From positions 1-25,874 of the forward strand of contig DFOA01000049.1 in the NCBI GenBank assembly GCA_002381185.1: a DNA stretch of 25,874 nt. Reading direction: 5' to 3'. The notes under the pieces are model-generated. The model was not told where the DNA came from and made no database searches. It was given only the letters and a program-made list of their open reading frames with translations. How positions within the stretch are numbered: position 1 is the stretch's first letter; each line of letters begins with the position of its first letter. The translations under genes and the position numbers were made by a program. This stretch comes from Firmicutes bacterium UBA3553 (GTDB lineage: Bacteria > Bacillota > Clostridia > Tissierellales > Sedimentibacteraceae). Below are positions 23,279 through 25,874 of this stretch, one piece after another.

Positions 23279-23338
23279 TATGCTTGTACACATTATTCGT
23301 TACATACTATAGGTAGAAGGCATTAACTCCGGCCGTAC
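23279..23338 (-). repeat. Decayed copy 2 of the NAVYL..VYKH repeat
   Basis: The minus strand shares with the left edge of the window the pattern GGAxxTAATGCC, TACCT and TGTACAAGCATA at the same spacing. It reads CTAGVNAFYL-stop-YVTNNVYKHRML in the frame that gives GTNAVYL-CNITYGVYKHM at 1-80. The internal stop shows it is not a working gene. Confidence 0.5.
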
Positions 23339-23342
23339 AATT

Positions 23343-23373
23343 AAAAAAATACCCCGAACACAATGTCCGGGGT
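23343..23373 (-). terminator. Minus-strand terminator 2 downstream of the lysin
   Basis: Minus strand ACCCCG-ACA/TGT-CGGGGT hairpin followed by ATTTTTTTAA. It is the first terminator met by transcripts leaving the endolysin gene. Confidence 0.7.
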
Positions 23374-23410
23374 AAAATAATGCTCTAAAGAAAGAAGGAG
23401 TATGCTTAAC

Positions 23411-23478
23411 TCTGTCTTATTCTATGCTTGTACAGATTATATGTGATATTATGAGGGAAACAGCAACTATTCCGCCCG
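23411..23478 (-). repeat. Decayed copy 3 of the NAVYL..VYKH repeat, overlapping the lysin end
   Basis: The minus strand shares GCGGAA, TAATATCAC and TGTACAAGCATA with the left-edge copy. In the matching frame it reads RNSCCFPHNITYNLYKHRIRQ then a stop, against GTNAVYLCNITYGVYKHMI at the left edge. The repeat starts inside the last codons of the endolysin, whose stop TAG lies within GCGGAATAG. Confidence 0.5.
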
Positions 23479-24150
23479 GAGTTTAAGCATTCTTTCAACT
23501 GCAATCAGCACTCGTATCATATTCATTGTGAGGTTCAATTCCTTACCGTCTCCGGCAATAATGCCTTCATCAACCCATCTTTGAACATATGGCTGTGCCC
23601 ATTCAGGTACTTCTTTGACAGTATCATATTCTTTTTCTAGTACTGCAATTTTCTTTTCTAATTCCTCTATCTTTTTCATATCTTCCATCGCCTCCATATC
23701 ATATTCATAAAGATTATACGATTCTATCAAGTTAATCAACTTATCTGCATAGTTAGGGTCTGTAGCATATCCTGCTGCATAAACTGCTTTGCATGCTGCT
23801 TTGTAATCTGTTTCTCCTATAACAGCTCTGTACCTCTGAAGTCCTGTTAACAGAGCTGAATGATCAGCTATGCTGTCCTTCCAACTGTCATATGCCCTGA
23901 ACGCTGCTGTTATATTTGTAGCATTCACGCCGTCATAATATTCTACAGTCTGGCCATTATATACCTTGCCTTTCCAAGATGAATTTGCCTTGATTCCAAA
24001 TAAAGCATTTCCATTGACTGTTAATCCGCTTAAACCCCAACCACTTTCAAGTATGGCCTGCGAAACTGTGAGGCTGGCAAGTATACCAGTCTCAATCATA
24101 TTTTCTATGGCTAATTCTTTTATGAATTCAAGAAATTCATTTTTAGTCAT
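23467..24150 (-). CDS. Phage endolysin: glucosaminidase domain with SLH-like tail
   Basis: This 227-residue cell-wall hydrolase carries a glucosaminidase (PF01832-type) domain at residues 1-150: TVSQAILESGWGLSGLTVNG with the catalytic Glu, NALFGIK, FRAYDSWKDSIADHSALL and YKAACKAVYAAGYATDPNYA. A Glu/Lys coiled coil follows at about 153-177, then an S-layer-homology-like wall-binding piece VPEWAQPYVQRWVDEGIIAG. No signal peptide, so it depends on the holin encoded just before it. An upstream GTG (24159) is possible, but ATG 24150 has the AAGAAGG site 8 bases away and overlaps the holin stop (ATGACTAA). The gene's end merges with a repeat copy. Confidence 0.9.
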   Translation of the reverse strand: MTKNEFLEFIKELAIENMIETGILASLTVSQAILESGWGLSGLTVNGNALFGIKANSSWKGKVYNGQTVEYYDGVNATNITAAFRAYDSWKDSIADHSALLTGLQRYRAVIGETDYKAACKAVYAAGYATDPNYADKLINLIESYNLYEYDMEAMEDMKKIEELEKKIAVLEKEYDTVKEVPEWAQPYVQRWVDEGIIAGDGKELNLTMNMIRVLIAVERMLKLRAE

Positions 24151-24583
24151 TATCTGCACCTTCTTTGTTTTTAAGCAGTTCTACAGCTTTAACTATTGCA
24201 GGAGGTATAGGAACACCCATTAATCCGGCATTCTCTATTATGCTGACTGCCTCATTTACAATATATCCGATAATAACGGCATCGCGTATCATTTCTGTAC
24301 CTGACAGCAGGTCCAATTGAGCTGCTATAAACACAATACCAAGTATCATACCCTTCTTGCATAGACCTGTGAATCCGGTCTTACTTTCTAGACCTCCCGA
24401 TTCGGTCTTCTGGGACCTTTTAAATACTCCGGCAACAATTAATCCCGTAATATAATCAGCTGCCATAAATGAAACCAATACCCTTAATGCCATGTCCCAG
24501 CCTCCAAGTGCATTTGCTATTATGCTGCCAATTACTCCTGCAATCCCTAATACACTTACTTTTACTGTTGTTATATTTTCCAT
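24143..24583 (-). CDS. Phage holin (toxin secretion/phage lysis family)
   Basis: This 146-residue membrane protein forms lesions that release the endolysin. Hydrophobic segments: VSVLGIAGVIGSIIANALGG (about 9-28), MALRVLVSFMAADYITGLIV (about 31-50), MILGIVFIAAQLDLL (about 79-93) and a fourth around IRDAVIIGYIVNEAVS. The ADYITGLIVAGVFKRSQKTE block followed by ESKTGFTGLCKKGM is the signature of the TcdE-like phage_holin_4 family. Start: ATG 24583, about 11 bases after AAGGGAG. It is coupled to the endolysin by an 8-base overlap. An intrinsic terminator (24603-24626) ends right before its ribosome site. Confidence 0.9.
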   Translation of the reverse strand: MENITTVKVSVLGIAGVIGSIIANALGGWDMALRVLVSFMAADYITGLIVAGVFKRSQKTESGGLESKTGFTGLCKKGMILGIVFIAAQLDLLSGTEMIRDAVIIGYIVNEAVSIIENAGLMGVPIPPAIVKAVELLKNKEGADND

Positions 24584-24602
24584 AATGGTTACATCTCCCT
24601 TC

Positions 24603-24626
24603 AAAAAAGAGAGCTCATAAGCTCCC
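24603..24626 (-). terminator. Terminator immediately before the holin ribosome site
   Basis: Minus strand GGGAGCT-TATG-AGCTCTC then TTTTTTG. The T-run is two bases from the AAGGGAG ribosome site of the holin. It may end the lost upstream phage gene or attenuate the lysis genes. Confidence 0.6.
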
Positions 24627-24690
24627 TGTTACATTATATGCAGTTTGTTTATGCTTGTCTCAAAACTGACGCTATTGGTAGATACTTCCT

Positions 24691-24717
24691 CTATGCAATC
24701 CAATGTTTTGGTTGCAT
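24691..24717. other. Long hairpin between holin and GlsB genes
   Basis: TATGCAA-T-CCAA-tgt-TTGG-TTGCATA: eleven paired bases with one bulged T. On the minus strand it directly follows the T-run of the GlsB terminator. Its role is unknown. Confidence 0.4.
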
Positions 24718-24748
24718 AAAAAAAGCAACAGATTAATTTCTGCTGCTT
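24717..24748 (-). terminator. Terminator of the GlsB/YeaQ gene
   Basis: Minus strand AAGCAGCAGA/TCTGTTGCTT (one G-T pair) followed by TTTTTTTATG, about 20 bases after the stop at 24768. Confidence 0.75.
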
Positions 24749-24767
24749 TTGCTGTTTTTTAAATAAC

Positions 24768-25016
24768 TTACTTCTTAATTTTATTTACTATGTACAGTAA
24801 TATGCAAGCACCAACTACAGATACTATAATGCTCCATATATTTAACCCAGTAACGCCTGAGCCTCCTATAAGATTAAATATAAAACCTCCAATGAAAGCT
24901 CCTACGATACCGACTATAATATTTGCAAATGCACCCATCTCAGAGTCCTTGCCCATTATTTTACTTGCTATCCATCCTGATAGTGCTCCTAAAATTAACC
25001 ATGCAATATATCCCAT
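24768..25016 (-). CDS. GlsB/YeaQ/YmgE family small membrane protein
   Basis: This 82-residue protein has three membrane helices: IAWLILGALSGWIASKIMG, the Gly-rich IIVGIVGAFIGGFIFNLIGG and WSIIVSVVGACILLYIV. The Gly-rich pattern is the signature of the transglycosylase-associated (PF04226) family, which is stress-linked but has no proven biochemical role. ATG 25016 follows GAGGAGGTG. It has its own terminator and is a single gene. It may be host DNA or a passenger in the decayed phage region; nothing in the sequence settles this. Confidence 0.88.
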   Translation of the reverse strand: MGYIAWLILGALSGWIASKIMGKDSEMGAFANIIVGIVGAFIGGFIFNLIGGSGVTGLNIWSIIVSVVGACILLYIVNKIKK

Positions 25017-25098
25017 AATGCACCTCCTCGTTTATATAAACTATTTGATTACATTATACCCGATATATTGCAATTATAATCAATATATATAAGAACCC

Positions 25099-25239
25099 TC
25101 AAAGAGCTCTTAAACTTCCTGTGTGCTTTTCAACCTTATCCGGATTTAATACATAGTAACCTGCGCTTGCCTTTGCTTCAAGTTATCTTATAGGACTATT
25201 TATCTGCTCATCTAGCTTGAATATGTGTTTTAGATATTC
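25099..25239 (-). pseudogene. Remnant of a phage DUF1492-like protein
   Basis: One minus-strand frame reads EYLKHIFKLDEQINSPIR, a TAA, then LEAKASAGYYVLNPDKVEKH and TGSLRAL before TGA. The first part resembles the N-terminus of DUF1492 phage late-gene regulators (EYL-QA-RLDQRINSK type). There is no start codon and an internal stop, so it is a fragment. The remaining sequence 25017-25327 holds nothing else I can support. Confidence 0.4.
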
Positions 25240-25327
25240 TTATGCTGCTATGTTAAATCATTCTCTTTTTTATAAAATCCCTTAACACTTACAATCATTC
25301 AGCATAAACTTATCAGAGGTGAAAAAT

Positions 25328-25498
25328 ATGCAATCCTGTGAGCTTGTTTCTTACATAACCGCCCTTGCCTGCGCTATTTCAAAATGCTGCTCAAACGATG
25401 AAATAGCAGTATTATCTTCTGCCTTTAATCAACTAGGCGATACACTTGCAACAATTGCTGCTCAGAATCAGTTATGCGATAAGGATGCGGGCAATTGA
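25328..25498 (+). CDS. Small DUF6774-like protein, 56 aa
   Basis: ATG 25328 follows AGAGGTGA. The product begins MQSCELVSYITALACAISKC and continues CSNDEIAVLSSAFNQLGDTL, then ATIAAQNQLCDKDAGN. This matches my memory of DUF6774 small proteins of Clostridia: CELV start, hydrophobic helix, SKC, then a helix with QLGDTLATI. Five cysteines. Function unknown. It is intact, unlike the phage fragment beside it. A second short frame (ATG 25485 to 25592) overlaps its end but lacks support. Confidence 0.7.
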   Translation: MQSCELVSYITALACAISKCCSNDEIAVLSSAFNQLGDTLATIAAQNQLCDKDAGN

Positions 25499-25545
25499 TC
25501 TCACATCCGATAAAGCAACCGTAAAAGATTGGCTTGAAAAAGAAA

Positions 25546-25572
25546 AAGCCGAACTTGTGTGTTCGGCCTTTA
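25546..25572. terminator. Bidirectional terminator beside the tRNA fragment
   Basis: GCCGAAC/GTTCGGC 7-bp stem with a 6-base loop. The minus strand carries the better tail (TTTTTCTTTTTC), fitting the end of a tRNA transcript. The plus strand would end the DUF6774-like gene. Confidence 0.7.
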
Positions 25573-25579
25573 AGCTTGT

Positions 25580-25612
25580 TGGTAACCCATAGGGGAGTCG
25601 AACCCCTGATTC
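25580..25612 (-). tRNA. 3'-end fragment of a tRNA-like gene (putative att site)
   Basis: The minus strand has a perfect T-arm AGGGG-TTCGACT-CCCCT, then 7 bases ATGGGTT, discriminator A and CCA, followed by a terminator. The next 45 bases upstream show no D-arm, anticodon arm or matching acceptor strand, so only the 3' end is present. Such duplicated tRNA or tmRNA ends mark the att site of an integrated element. The parent tRNA cannot be identified. Confidence 0.6.
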
Positions 25613-25723
25613 CACCGTACTAATTTATCATTTTATTCTGTTTCGCCTTGTACTAATTTCATTGAAATATCAATATCCATATCTCATGGCGTACCAACTA
25701 ATTTTATACAAAATTAAGGTGTG

Positions 25724-25741
25724 TTGGCGAAATTTTGGCGA
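25724..25741 (+). repeat. Tandem TTGGCGA pair near right edge
   Basis: TTGGCGA at 25724-25730 and 25735-25741, followed by a T-run, resembles the TTTGACGA pair after the integrase at 2918-2938. Direct repeats GTACTAATTT also occur nearby at 25617-25626 and 25650-25659. These may be recombinase arm sites. No gene is supported in 25613-25874. Confidence 0.35.
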
Positions 25742-25850
25742 CTCTTTTTATGGTAATTAAGACCTCAGGGCTGTCTATTTTTATACCGTATTATAACCTT
25801 TTAGGCTAAATAATACAATATAAAAATACCTCTTTTTATTAACACTAGCT

Positions 25851-25874
25851 CAGTACAAGCATATAATACACTAT
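25851..25874 (+). repeat. 24-bp direct repeat, right copy
   Basis: This matches 22678-22701 at 23 of 24 positions and is cut by the window edge, so the repeat may be longer. TTAACA (25839-25844), 17 bp, TATAAT (25862-25867) make it also a good promoter candidate. Confidence 0.6.

Noticed and set aside
23190..23460. CRISPR-like array after the endolysin
   Set aside because: Only two repeats with different spacer lengths and each tied to a terminator; no cas genes in the window.
25485..25592. 35-codon plus-strand frame overlapping the DUF6774-like gene end
   Set aside because: No ribosome site of its own, it runs through the terminator stem and into the tRNA fragment, and no family resemblance.

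Overview
The window looks like chromosome from a low-GC anaerobic Firmicute of the class Clostridia (Tissierellales/Peptostreptococcales-like). The grounds are very AT-rich DNA, strong AGGAGG-type ribosome sites, a three-subunit NAD-linked [FeFe]-hydrogenase, FeoAB iron uptake, a ClpE-type Clp ATPase and a DUF6774-like Clostridia small protein. I cannot name a genus from sequence alone. About 19 kb of intact core genes lie between two zones of decayed mobile elements.

Left zone (1-2950): remnant of a prophage or integrative element. It keeps an apparently intact immunity switch: an XRE repressor (389-724), two operator-like palindromes and two divergent near-consensus promoters. The leftward small HTH gene is truncated against a late-gene fragment. 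The ImmA/IrrE peptidase has lost its start codon and is frameshifted. A bacterial PH-domain gene follows. The tyrosine integrase carries two frameshifts.

Core (3128-22445): clpE (+); then on the minus strand a DegV/FakB-like fatty-acid-binding protein and a FabT-like MarR regulator, both with FabT-box-like sites; a PadR regulator followed by a membrane protein, TatD and 3-methyladenine glycosylase. The hydCBA operon (+, 9514-13561) encodes an electron-bifurcating type hydrogenase behind a Rex-like operator. Next on the minus strand come an M19 dipeptidase with a perfect consensus promoter, an XRE-cupin regulator, and a NitT/TauT-type ABC permease and ATPase without a binding protein. feoA-feoB (+) sits downstream of a DtxR-like palindrome. 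A HAD phosphatase and gltX (-) follow; gltX has a roughly 180-nt structured leader ending in an intrinsic terminator.

Right zone (22640-25874): a Cys-rich 67-aa protein (+), then a holin-endolysin lysis pair, a GlsB/YeaQ-like membrane protein (-), a phage DUF1492-like remnant (-), a DUF6774-like small gene (+) and a 3'-terminal tRNA-like fragment typical of an attachment site (-). A short repeat with core GTACAAGCATA occurs five times: once at the left edge and four times in this zone. Two copies form a 24-bp direct repeat (23/24 identical) about 3.2 kb apart.

The strongest candidates for undescribed biology are the gltX leader, which lacks a recognisable T-box motif, and the GTACAAGCATA repeat family. 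The remaining findings are mostly regulatory-site predictions for known families.
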